Assembly (NCBI RefSeq): GCF_018866325.1
Contig: NZ_CP076457.1
Coordinates: 1,240,001 to 1,304,000, forward strand
From: Streptomyces sp. YPW6
GTDB lineage: Bacteria > Actinomycetota > Actinomycetes > Streptomycetales > Streptomycetaceae
Length of the DNA stretch: 64,000 nucleotides
Direction: 5' to 3'
Positions 56,883-64,000 of this stretch are shown one piece after another. The position numbers and the translations under genes are program-made. Positions within the stretch are counted from its first letter, which is position 1. Each line of letters opens with the position of its first letter. Under the pieces are notes generated by a model. The model did not search any database and had not been told where the DNA came from. It was given only the letters and a program-made list of their open reading frames with translations.

Positions 56883-57596
56883 ATGTACGCAGTGATCATG
56901 GCCGGTGGCAAGGGTGTCCGCCTGCGGCCCTACACCACGGCCCTGCCCAAGCCGCTGGTACCCATCGGAGACCAGCACGCCATCCTCGAGATCGTCCTGC
57001 GCCAGCTCGCCTCGGCCGGCTTCACCGGCTGCACCATCGCCATCGGCCATCTCGGCGAGATCATCCGGGCCTATGTCGGCGACGGCTCCCAGTGGGGCCT
57101 GAGAGTCGACTACTCCACCGAGGAGTCCCCGCTGGGGACCATGGGACCGCTCCTGACGATGCGGGAACGGCTGCCGGAGCACTTCCTGGTGATGAACGGG
57201 GACATCCTCACCGACCTCGACTACGCCGACGTCCTCCGCAGCCACGAGAGTTCAGGTGCGCCCCTGACCATCGCCACGTACGCGCGTCAGGTCCGCATCG
57301 ACTTCGGCGTCCTGACGACCGACGCCAGTAAGGTCGTCGGCTTCACGGAGAAGCCAAGCATGGACTACCGCGTCTCCATGGGTGTGTACGGGCTGACCCG
57401 GGCCACCCTCGACGGGTACGCCGCCGGCCTGCCGCTGGGCTTCGACGAGTTGGTCCTGGACCTGCTGCGGTCCGGGAAACCGCCGCACGCCTACGACTTC
57501 GACGGCTACTGGCTGGACATCGGCCGTCCCGACGACTACGACCGGGCCAACGCGGAGTTCACCGTCCGCAAGTCCCTTCTCCTCAAGGGAGCCTGA
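56883..57596 (+). CDS. sugar-1-phosphate nucleotidyltransferase
   Basis: Protein of 237 aa. The nucleotide-binding motif is 'AVIMAGGKGVRLRPYTTALPKPLVPIGD' (in pieces, G-x-G-x-R-L-x(6-9)-P-K), the metal-site aspartate lies in 'LVMNGDILTDLDY', and 'VVGFTEKPSMDYRVSMGVYG' and 'WLDIGRPDDYDRAN' complete the RmlA/GlmU-type fold. There is no C-terminal left-handed helix, so it is a stand-alone NDP-sugar pyrophosphorylase. Sugar and nucleotide cannot be told from sequence. It sits 31 nt after the dehydratase and 7 nt before the next epimerase. Confidence 0.9.
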   Translation: MYAVIMAGGKGVRLRPYTTALPKPLVPIGDQHAILEIVLRQLASAGFTGCTIAIGHLGEIIRAYVGDGSQWGLRVDYSTEESPLGTMGPLLTMRERLPEHFLVMNGDILTDLDYADVLRSHESSGAPLTIATYARQVRIDFGVLTTDASKVVGFTEKPSMDYRVSMGVYGLTRATLDGYAAGLPLGFDELVLDLLRSGKPPHAYDFDGYWLDIGRPDDYDRANAEFTVRKSLLLKGA

Positions 57597-57603
57597 GCGC
57601 CGT

Positions 57604-58524
57604 ATGCGCATTCTCGTCCTTGGTTCCACCGGATACCTGGGGGCCCACGTCGCCGAGCGGCTCGGTGCTCTCCACGGCACGCGGGTCCTCACCGGGGGGC
57701 GGTCCGCCGCCTCCGATGTTCCCGCCGACCTCGCCACCGACTCCGCCGGCCGGCTCGCGGAGGCCCTGGCGGCCGCGACGCCGGACGCCGTGGTCAACTG
57801 CGCCGGTGCGACCGGCGGGAACCCGGTGACACTGGCGGAGACCAACACCCGGGGACCCGCCGTGCTGTGCGAGGCCATGGAACTGGCCTGCCCCTCGGCC
57901 CGGCTGGTCCACCTCGGTTCGGCCGCCGAGTACGGCCCGGGGACCGGCAGGACTCCGGCCACGGAGTCGGCGGCCACCCGCCCGCTCGGCGCCTACGGGG
58001 CCACCAAGCTGGCGGGCACGGCGATCGTGACGGCGTCGGCTCTGGACGCACTCGTCCTGCGGGTCGGCAACCCGGTGGGGCCGGGGGCGCCTCCCGGCGG
58101 ACTGCCCGGCCGGGTCGCCCGGCTCCTGCGCGACGCGGGCGCGGACACGGTGCTCCGGCTCGGGGACCTGTCGGCGTACCGCGACTTCGTCGACGCCCGT
58201 GACGTGGCGCGGGCGGCGGAACAGGCGGTGACGGCGCCCGGGCCGTTGCCGCGTGTGCTCAACATCGGCGGGGGCCGCGCCGTGCCGGTGCGGGAGCTGG
58301 TGCACACACTCGCCGGGATCGCGGGCTTCGGCGGACGCATCGAGGAGCAGGGCGCCGGCTCCGCCCGCTCCGGGCAGGTGTCCTGGCAGTGCTCCGACAT
58401 CTCCGCCGCCGGGACGGCCCTGGGCTGGCGTCCCTCGTACGCACTCCGGGAGTCTCTGACGGCACTGTGGTCCGCCGGCGCCCGCCGGCCGGTCCCGTGT
58501 GCGGAAGGCGAACCGTCATCGTGA
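57604..58524 (+). CDS. NAD-dependent epimerase/dehydratase
   Basis: SDR protein of 306 aa: 'MRILVLGSTGYLGAHVAERL' at the N-terminus, 'HLGSAAEYGPGTGRTPATE' and Y-x3-K in 'GAYGATKLAGTAI'. 'RDFVDARDVARAAEQAV' and 'LNIGGGRAVPVRELVHTL' are the usual C-terminal epimerase features. It may do the C4 epimerisation or the 4-keto reduction that follows the LegB-like enzyme. GTGA overlap with the next gene. Confidence 0.85.
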   Translation: MRILVLGSTGYLGAHVAERLGALHGTRVLTGGRSAASDVPADLATDSAGRLAEALAAATPDAVVNCAGATGGNPVTLAETNTRGPAVLCEAMELACPSARLVHLGSAAEYGPGTGRTPATESAATRPLGAYGATKLAGTAIVTASALDALVLRVGNPVGPGAPPGGLPGRVARLLRDAGADTVLRLGDLSAYRDFVDARDVARAAEQAVTAPGPLPRVLNIGGGRAVPVRELVHTLAGIAGFGGRIEEQGAGSARSGQVSWQCSDISAAGTALGWRPSYALRESLTALWSAGARRPVPCAEGEPSS

Positions 58525-59183
58525 GCCTGCTGATCCCGCTGTACGTCCACCCGGCCGTTGACCCGGCTGCCTGGCACCGGCTCATCGAGGCGGCCGACCG
58601 TACCTACGCGGTCGTGCTCAATCCCGCGGACGGGCCCGGCGGGGCCGCCGATCCCGCCTTCGTCGCCGCGGCGGGCGCGCTGCGCGGAGCGGGAGCCCGT
58701 GTGCTGGGCTATGTGGACACCGACTACGGCACCCGGCGGGCCGCGGATGTCACCGCCGATGCCGCCCGGCACCGGGAGTGGTACGCCACCGACGGCTGCT
58801 TCCTGGACCGGGTGAGCGCTGCCGGGGACGCACTGCCCGCCTACCGGAAGCTGGTCCGCGCGCTCCGCCGGCAGGGCGCGTCGCCCGTGGTCCTGAACCC
58901 GGGTGTGCACCCGGCTCCCGGCTACGCCGGGATCGCGGACCTCCTCGTCACGTTCGAGGGCCCCTGGTCCACCTACGTCTCGGCGTTCAGCAGACCCGAC
59001 TGGACGACGCGCTGGGCGCCCGACCGCTTCTGCCACCTGGTGTACGGCGTCCCCGGGGCGCTGGCCGAAGTGGCCGTGCGCGCCGCCCACGAGCGTGGCG
59101 CCGCGGTGTCGGGCCCGGTCACCGGGAAGCCGCCCAACCCGTGGTCCCGGCTGACGCCAGTGCTGTCGGGAGCGGAACGATGA
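58521..59183 (+). CDS. spherulin-4 family protein (GH135/Sph3-like)
   Basis: Protein of 220 aa with a TIM-barrel pattern: 'LLIPLYVHPAVDPAAWHRLI' is the spherulin-4 start, then 'AVVLNPADGPG', 'VLGYVDTDYG', 'DGCFLDRVSA', 'VVLNPGVHPAPGY' and 'LLVTFEGPWSTYVS'. Sph3 of Aspergillus (GH135) is an endo-hydrolase required for galactosaminogalactan synthesis. Its conserved acidic residues correspond to D96 and E146 here, but the Glu that normally follows the Asp is R97. No signal peptide is visible, unlike the next gene. The GTG start overlaps the epimerase stop and the end overlaps the GH114 ATG. Confidence 0.82.
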   Translation: MSLLIPLYVHPAVDPAAWHRLIEAADRTYAVVLNPADGPGGAADPAFVAAAGALRGAGARVLGYVDTDYGTRRAADVTADAARHREWYATDGCFLDRVSAAGDALPAYRKLVRALRRQGASPVVLNPGVHPAPGYAGIADLLVTFEGPWSTYVSAFSRPDWTTRWAPDRFCHLVYGVPGALAEVAVRAAHERGAAVSGPVTGKPPNPWSRLTPVLSGAER

Positions 59184-60007
59184 GGCGCCGGACCTGGCCG
59201 TGGGCCACCCTGCCGGCCGTGCTGACGGTCGCTCTGGCCGTCCTCCTGTCCGGTTGCACCGGCACGGGCGGCGGCCGGGACACGCCGTCGGGCGGGCCGG
59301 GCAAGAGCCGGTGGCAGCCCCGTCCGGGGCTGGCCTGGCAGTGGCAGCTGGACGGGAAGGTCGACGCCACGGCGGCCGACGTGCCGGTCTACGACATCGA
59401 CGGCTTCGAGAACGACGCCGAGGACGTCGCCCGGCTCCACCGCGCCGGCCGCAAGGTGATCTGCTACATCAACGTCGGCGCGTGGGAGGACTACCGGCCC
59501 GACAAGGACGCCTTCCCCCGCTCGGTGCTGGGCGGGCCGAACGGCTGGGACGGAGAGCGCTGGCTCGACATCCGGCGCGTCTCCGTACTCCGGCCGATCA
59601 TGGAACGGCGGTTCGACATGTGCCGGCGGAAGGGGTTCGACGCGGTCGAGCCCGACCTCATGGAGGGGTACAACGACGACACGGGCTTCCCGCTCACCGC
59701 GCGGGACCAGCTGCGCTACAACCGGATGATCGCCGAGATCGCCCACGAACGCGGCCTGGCCGTGGGCCTCAAGAACGACCTGGCGCAGATCCCGCAGCTG
59801 GTGGGGGTCTTCGACTTCGCGGTCAACGAGCAGTGCGCGGAGTACGGCGAGTGCGCGAGGCTGAAGCCGTTCATCGAGGCGGGCAAGGCCGTCTTCCACG
59901 TCGAGTACACCGAGCCCAACGGCCGCTTCTGCCCCGAGTCCCGCAAGCTGGGCCTCTCCTCCATGCGGAAGAAGTGGGAGCTGGGGACCTGGCGCAGGGC
60001 ATGCTGA
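59180..60007 (+). CDS. GH114 endo-alpha-1,4-polygalactosaminidase lipoprotein
   Basis: Protein of 275 aa with a lipoprotein signal peptide (lipobox LSGC, C26). The GH114 barrel is clear: 'WQWQLDGKVDATAADVPVYD', 'VICYINVGAWEDYRPDKDAF', 'GFDAVEPDLMEGYNDDTGF' and 'VNEQCAEYGECA'. D159 and E217 take the positions of the two catalytic acids known for the fungal homologue Ega3. GH114 enzymes cleave alpha-1,4-linked galactosamine polymers. Anchored outside the membrane next to the deacetylase, it could trim or release the polymer. Last gene of the operon. Confidence 0.9.
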   Translation: MRRRTWPWATLPAVLTVALAVLLSGCTGTGGGRDTPSGGPGKSRWQPRPGLAWQWQLDGKVDATAADVPVYDIDGFENDAEDVARLHRAGRKVICYINVGAWEDYRPDKDAFPRSVLGGPNGWDGERWLDIRRVSVLRPIMERRFDMCRRKGFDAVEPDLMEGYNDDTGFPLTARDQLRYNRMIAEIAHERGLAVGLKNDLAQIPQLVGVFDFAVNEQCAEYGECARLKPFIEAGKAVFHVEYTEPNGRFCPESRKLGLSSMRKKWELGTWRRAC

Positions 60008-60028
60008 GGGGCCTGTGCGGGGCGGGTC

Positions 60029-60067
60029 CGGGCCGGGCCGGGCCCCGTCGGGGAGTCCCCCGGCCCG
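60029..60067 (+). terminator. polysaccharide operon terminator
   Basis: Perfect 9-bp inverted repeat (60029-60037 with 60059-60067), 22 bp beyond the GH114 stop. The remaining intergenic DNA to 60283 holds no gene. Confidence 0.55.
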
Positions 60068-60283
60068 AGCCCCGACTCCACCTCCCGCGGTGAGACACCC
60101 TCTCGGCCGGCCGGGATCGTGGCCGGCCGGCCCGGCGCACCCTGCCCCGTTCGGCCGCGCCCGTCGTGCACACCCGCCCCGCCGCTCCTACCGTCTGTGC
60201 TGACATCGTCGCTCAGGGAGCCGGCCGGCGCCGTGACCCGCGCCCGGCGGGGCGCCCGTCCCGGCCCCGTACAGGAGGAGCCC

Positions 60284-61753
60284 ATGCCGGAGCTGTTCAT
60301 CGATGGCCAGTGGACGGCTGCCGCCGAGGGGCAGCAGCGGGAGATCCGCTGCCCGGCCGACGGCACGCTGGTCGCCACCGTGGACGAGGGCGGGCCGCGG
60401 GACGCCGAGGCCGCAGTCGCCGCCGCCCGGTCCGCCTTCGACCGCGGGCCCTGGCCGGGGACGCCCGCCGCCGAGCGGGGGCGGCTCCTGCTGCGGGTGG
60501 CGGAGCTGCTGGAACGGGACAAGGACGTCTTCGCACGGGCCGAGTCGCTGGACACGGGCAAGCGGCTCGTCGAGAGCGCCTACGACATGGACGACATCGC
60601 CAACTGCTTCCGGTACTTCGGCAGCCTCGTCGCGTCCGGGGACGCGGGGCGGGTCGTCGACACCGGGCTCGCGGACGTCGACAGCCGGATCGTGCACGAA
60701 CCCGTCGGGGTGTGCGCGCTCATCACGCCGTGGAACTACCCACTGCTCCAGACCGCCTGGAAGGTCGCCCCGGCGCTGGGGGCCGGCAACACCTTCGTCC
60801 TCAAACCGAGCGAGCTGACCCCGCACACCGCCGTCCTGCTCATGCGGCTGCTGGCCGAGGCCGGGCTGCCGGACGGGGTCGCCAACCTGCTCCTCGGGGC
60901 GGGAGATGTGGTGGGGGCGCCGCTGACCGAGGACCCCCGGGTCGATCTCGTGTCGTTCACCGGGGGGCTCGTGACCGGGCGGCGCATCATGGCGGCCGCC
61001 GCGCCCACCGTGAAGAAGGTCGCCCTGGAACTGGGCGGCAAGAATCCCAACATCGTCTTCGCCGACGCCGACTTCGACACCGCCGTCGACTACGCGCTGA
61101 TGGCGGTGTTCCTGCACTCGGGGCAGGTCTGCTCCGCCGGAGCGCGGCTCCTCGTGCAGGACGAGCTGCACGACCGGTTCGTGGACGAGCTGGTGGCACG
61201 GGCGGGCCGGATCAAGCTCGGCGGGCCGTTCGACGAGGACGCCCGCAGCGGGCCGCTGATCTCCGCCGCGCACCGCGACAAGGTCGAGGCGTACGTGGCG
61301 GAGGGCATCGCCGAGGGTGCGGTCCTGCGCTGCGGCGGGGCGCGGCCCGACGACCCGGCGCTGGCGGACGGCTTCTACTATCCGCCCACCGTGCTGGACG
61401 AGTGCGCCACCTCGATGTCCGTGGTGCGGGACGAGTCGTTCGGACCGGTGCTCACCGTCGAGCGCTTCCGGGACGAGGACGACGCGGTCCGGCTGGCCAA
61501 CGACACCGTGTACGGGCTGGCGGGCGCGGTCTGGACGCGGGACGGCGGGCGGGCCCACCGGGTGGCGTCGCGGCTGCGGGTGGGCACGGTGTGGATCAAC
61601 GACTTCCATCCCTACGTACCGCAGGCGGAGTGGGGCGGCATGAAGCAGTCCGGATTCGGCCGCGAGTTGGGCCCCGCGGGGCTCGCCGAGTACCAGGAGG
61701 CCAAGCACATCTGGCGCAATGCCGCGGCGACCCCTCAGCGGTGGTTCGAGTGA
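60284..61753 (+). CDS. aldehyde dehydrogenase (betaine-aldehyde-dehydrogenase-like)
   Basis: NAD(P)-dependent aldehyde dehydrogenase of 489 aa. The general base is E249 ('[12 protein letters not shown]') and the catalytic nucleophile C283 ('[13 protein letters not shown]'). '[20 protein letters not shown]' is the cofactor-site motif. The C-terminal '[22 protein letters not shown]' resembles betaine-aldehyde and aminoaldehyde dehydrogenases. AGGAGGAG precedes the ATG at 60284. It may make glycine betaine, but no choline oxidase is adjacent, so other amino-aldehydes are possible. Confidence 0.9.
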   Translation: MPELFIDGQWTAAAEGQQREIRCPADGTLVATVDEGGPRDAEAAVAAARSAFDRGPWPGTPAAERGRLLLRVAELLERDKDVFARAESLDTGKRLVESAYDMDDIANCFRYFGSLVASGDAGRVVDTGLADVDSRIVHEPVGVCALITPWNYPLLQTAWKVAPALGAGNTFVLKPSELTPHTAVLLMRLLAEAGLPDGVANLLLGAGDVVGAPLTEDPRVDLVSFTGGLVTGRRIMAAAAPTVKKVALELGGKNPNIVFADADFDTAVDYALMAVFLHSGQVCSAGARLLVQDELHDRFVDELVARAGRIKLGGPFDEDARSGPLISAAHRDKVEAYVAEGIAEGAVLRCGGARPDDPALADGFYYPPTVLDECATSMSVVRDESFGPVLTVERFRDEDDAVRLANDTVYGLAGAVWTRDGGRAHRVASRLRVGTVWINDFHPYVPQAEWGGMKQSGFGRELGPAGLAEYQEAKHIWRNAAATPQRWFE

Positions 61754-61786
61754 GGTGAAGCTCGGCCCCCTCTCCCTCTCCGTCTC

Positions 61787-61824
61787 CGTAACGTTATTCG
61801 CACACCTGCTCGAATAGCGTTACG
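61787..61824. promoter_or_regulatory. dyad operator in front of the AlkB-like gene
   Basis: CGTAACG(T/C)TATTCG arms of 14 bp (61787-61800 with 61811-61824, one mismatch) are separated by 10 bp and end 9 bp before the ATG. The A/T content and position suit an operator rather than a terminator. Confidence 0.5.
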
Positions 61825-61833
61825 CTCTCCCCC

Positions 61834-62463
61834 ATGGCCGTACACCTGCAAAGCTCGCTTTTCGACCAGGAGGCCGAGGTCGGTACCCGTCCCCTGAGCG
61901 GAGTGCGGCGAACCGATCTCGGCCACGGGGCGTGGATCGACGTCCTGCCGCAGTGGCTCCGGGGAGCGGACACGCTGTTCGAGACGCTGGTGCGCGACGT
62001 GGCCTGGCGGGCGGAGCGGCGTGTGATGTACGAGCGGGTCGTGGCGGTCCCCCGGCTGCTGGCGTTCTTCGGCCGACACGACCCCCTGCCCCATCCGGCC
62101 CTGGAGGCCGCCCGCAGCGAGCTCGGCGAGCACTACGCGGCCGAGCTGGGCGAACCGTTCACCACGGCGGGGCTCTGCTTCTACCGCGACGGACGGGACG
62201 GGGTCGCCTGGCACGGGGACACCCTCGGACGGGGAAGCCGCGAGGACACCCTGGTCGCGATCCTCTCGCTGGGAGCGCCCCGGCACTTGGCGCTGCGGCC
62301 GCGCCGCCCCGGCCCCGCCCCCGTCCGCAGGCAGCTCGGCCATGGGGATCTGATCGTGATGGGCGGCAGTTGCCAGCGCACCTGGGAGCACGCGATCCCG
62401 AAGACCGCACGGGCCGTCGGGCCGCGCGTGAGCGTGCAGTTCCGGCCCGACGGGGTGCGCTGA
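61834..62463 (+). CDS. AlkB-like 2-oxoglutarate/Fe(II) dioxygenase
   Basis: Protein of 209 aa. The iron triad is H127, D129 ('WHGDTLG') and H186 ('TWEHAIPKT'). The 2-oxoglutarate arginine lies in 'GPRVSVQFRPDG'. 'LCFYRDGRDGVAWHGD' matches the AlkB/ALKBH2-type nucleotide-recognition region. It probably repairs alkylated bases by oxidative dealkylation. A near-palindromic dyad 9 bp upstream of the ATG could bind a repressor. Confidence 0.9.
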   Translation: MAVHLQSSLFDQEAEVGTRPLSGVRRTDLGHGAWIDVLPQWLRGADTLFETLVRDVAWRAERRVMYERVVAVPRLLAFFGRHDPLPHPALEAARSELGEHYAAELGEPFTTAGLCFYRDGRDGVAWHGDTLGRGSREDTLVAILSLGAPRHLALRPRRPGPAPVRRQLGHGDLIVMGGSCQRTWEHAIPKTARAVGPRVSVQFRPDGVR

Positions 62464-62559
62464 CCCCGGCTCCGCGGGGCACCGCCGCGGGGCACCGCGG
62501 TTGTGCGGGTCCCGGGCAGGGCGGATTCTGAGAGTAATGAACCGGGCCGGGGCCGCGCC

Positions 62560-64000
62560 GTGAGCGCGGCGAGCACGGCGGACAGCGCCGATTTCCGTGG
62601 GCCCCTGGACGTCACCAGGGCCGCCACGGTGGTTCTGGACGCCGAGAGCACCGTCATCGGCTGGAGTCCCGCGGCGGCCGAGCTCCTCGGCTACGGGCCC
62701 GCAGAGGCCCTGGGCCGGCCGCTCAGCGCGTTCCTCTCGGTGCACCCGGTCGGCGGCACTCCCCCGGCCGCGACGGCCGAGGAAGCCGCGACGGCCGTCA
62801 CCGGCATCGGCCCGCCGTCCCTCGTCGGCAACGAGATCCACGTGGCCCACGCCCGGGACGGCCGGGAGCTGCTGGTGGCGACGGCGACGTGCCCCCTGCC
62901 GGGCGGGGCGGCGGAGCGGGGCCCCGGAGTACCGGACCGGATCCTGGTGGCGGCCGAAACGGGGGAACTGCGGCACTGGGAGTCACGGCTCGCCCTGCTC
63001 CAGGGGCTGGCCACCCAGTCACCCGTCGGGCTGGCGATCTACGACACCGATCTGCGGCTGACCTGGTGCAACACCGCCTACGAGCGGGAGATCGGACAAC
63101 CGCTGGCCGCGTTCCGCGGGATGCGGGCCGACGAGCTGTACTCCAGCGGCTCCTTCATCTCCCCGGGCTATCCGCCGACCCTCGACGGCGTGATGCACCA
63201 GGTGATCGACACCGGCGAGCCGGTCCTCGACCTGAACTTCCGGGGGCAGCCGCCCAGCGACCCGGGCAGGGACCACCTGTGGTCCTGCGCCTACTACCGG
63301 CTGGAGGACGCCCACGGGCACGTGTTCGGCGTGTGCGAGGACGCCTTCGACATCACCGACCGCTACCGGGTCCAGGAGCGGCTGACCCTCCTCGTCGAGG
63401 CCGGCCGCAGGATCGGCACCGCCCTGGACGTGGCCACCACCGCCGAGGAGATCGCCGAGGTGGCCGTGCCGGACTTCGCCGCGACCGTACGGGTCGACGT
63501 CACGCGGGCCGCCGTGACCGGGGAGACGGCGGCGGTGGGCAGCGCGGCGGACATGGCGCTGCTCCGGGTCGCGGACCGCTCGGAACCGGGCGTCGCCACC
63601 CCGGACCCGGCCCTCCCGGATCCTGGGACCCCGGACGTCAATCCGCCGGAACCGGGGGACCCCGATGCCGTCCCGCCGGGCCCCGGAGGGCCGGAGGGCG
63701 GACCGCGCGCCGCCGACACCGGCGACGCCCCGCAGCCGTATCCGCCGGTCGTCTACCCGCCCGGATGCCCTCAGCACCGCAGCCTGTCCTCCGGCGGGCT
63801 CGTGCTCGACGAGGGCACCCTGGTCGTGCCGCTGCGGGCCGGGGGCGGCATGCTCGGGCTCGTCACCTTCGACCGCGGCACGGGCCCGGACGCCGCGGGC
63901 CGGCCACTCGCCCCCGACCGGGCGACCACGTTCGACAACGGCGAGGTCGCCCTGGCCGACGAGCTGGCGGCCCGGGCCGCGGTCAGCATCGACAACGCGC
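62560..64000 (+). CDS. PAS/GAF sensor protein, 3' end outside window
   Basis: The frame from the GTG at 62560 is open to the window edge (480 codons). Residues about 15-75 are a PAS domain ('VVLDAESTVIGWSPAAAELL'). A second PAS spans about 155-275 ('SPVGLAIYDTDLRLTWCNTA', 'FGVCEDAFDITDRYR'). A GAF domain starts near 275 and is interrupted by a Pro/Asp/Gly-rich linker (about 350-405) before 'GTLVVPLRAGGGMLGLVTFD'. In Streptomyces this order is typical of proteins ending in a SpoIIE/RsbU PP2C phosphatase that controls anti-sigma factors. The phosphatase itself is beyond 64000. The ribosome site is weak. Confidence 0.8.
   Translation, partial: MSAASTADSADFRGPLDVTRAATVVLDAESTVIGWSPAAAELLGYGPAEALGRPLSAFLSVHPVGGTPPAATAEEAATAVTGIGPPSLVGNEIHVAHARDGRELLVATATCPLPGGAAERGPGVPDRILVAAETGELRHWESRLALLQGLATQSPVGLAIYDTDLRLTWCNTAYEREIGQPLAAFRGMRADELYSSGSFISPGYPPTLDGVMHQVIDTGEPVLDLNFRGQPPSDPGRDHLWSCAYYRLEDAHGHVFGVCEDAFDITDRYRVQERLTLLVEAGRRIGTALDVATTAEEIAEVAVPDFAATVRVDVTRAAVTGETAAVGSAADMALLRVADRSEPGVATPDPALPDPGTPDVNPPEPGDPDAVPPGPGGPEGGPRAADTGDAPQPYPPVVYPPGCPQHRSLSSGGLVLDEGTLVVPLRAGGGMLGLVTFDRGTGPDAAGRPLAPDRATTFDNGEVALADELAARAAVSIDNA

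Noticed and set aside
62597-63061. 154-aa plus-strand ORF at the right edge
   Set aside because: Arg/Ser/Pro-rich shadow of the PAS/GAF protein, which is open in another frame to the window end.

Overview
The window reads as chromosomal DNA from a Streptomyces species. It is about 70% GC with strong third-position GC bias and many GTG starts. Gene order matches the Streptomyces coelicolor block from SCO5998 to SCO6013 as I remember it: HTH-MurA, aconitase, ngcEFG, rok7B7, xylFGH, dxs. That conserved backbone is interrupted by several accessory regions.

Layout. (1) 1-7901: a tightly overlapping plus-strand operon (glycosyltransferase, two paralogous proteins of unknown function flanking a radical SAM enzyme, MFS exporter, prolyl-oligopeptidase-type protease) that looks like a natural-product or modified-peptide cluster cut by the left window edge. 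(2) 8255-18782: minus-strand core metabolism: dxs, the xylFGH sugar ABC transporter with its ROK regulator, and the ngcEFG GlcNAc/chitobiose transporter. (3) 19284-24671: a secreted GH92 mannosidase, a histidine phosphatase and a membrane-anchored protein. (4) 24793-33500: an accessory island with a possible toxin-protein remnant, an ISL3 remnant, a TetR-regulated flavoprotein/methyltransferase pair, a truncated cation transporter, two DUF2267 proteins, and an Hsp20 gene divergent from its HSP18-type regulator. (5) 33660-41300: aconitase, a UPF0060 protein, a phosphotransferase, a VOC protein, RidA and an HTH-MurA fusion. (6) 41301-44800: gene debris, including a restriction-type gene fragment cut by a 1,006-bp IS5/IS427-type element with CTAG target duplications. 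(7) 44937-48896: a DUF418/hydrolase pair divergent from a GNAT/PaaX-type regulator pair. (8) 50477-60007: an exopolysaccharide operon. (9) 60284-64000: an aldehyde dehydrogenase, an AlkB-like dioxygenase and a truncated PAS/GAF sensor protein.

The most notable system is region 8. Its genes are an Agd3-like (CE18-type) secreted deacetylase, a PelF/Gtb3-like GT4, a polytopic membrane protein, an NAD-dependent sugar-nucleotide dehydratase/epimerase, a sugar-1-phosphate nucleotidyltransferase, a second epimerase, a spherulin-4/Sph3-like GH135 protein and a GH114 endo-galactosaminidase lipoprotein. This is nearly the gene set of the fungal (Aspergillus) galactosaminogalactan cluster, arranged as one bacterial operon with overlapping stop/start codons. 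I propose that it makes, deacetylates and trims a galactosamine-type (Pel/GAG-like) exopolysaccharide. The polymer itself is inferred, not shown.

Regulatory signals that can be read directly include perfect-hairpin terminators, TetR palindromes, tandem 19-bp operators between hsp20 and its regulator, a dre-like (DasR) site upstream of ngcE, paired palindromes upstream of acnA, and a structured leader ahead of the polysaccharide operon.
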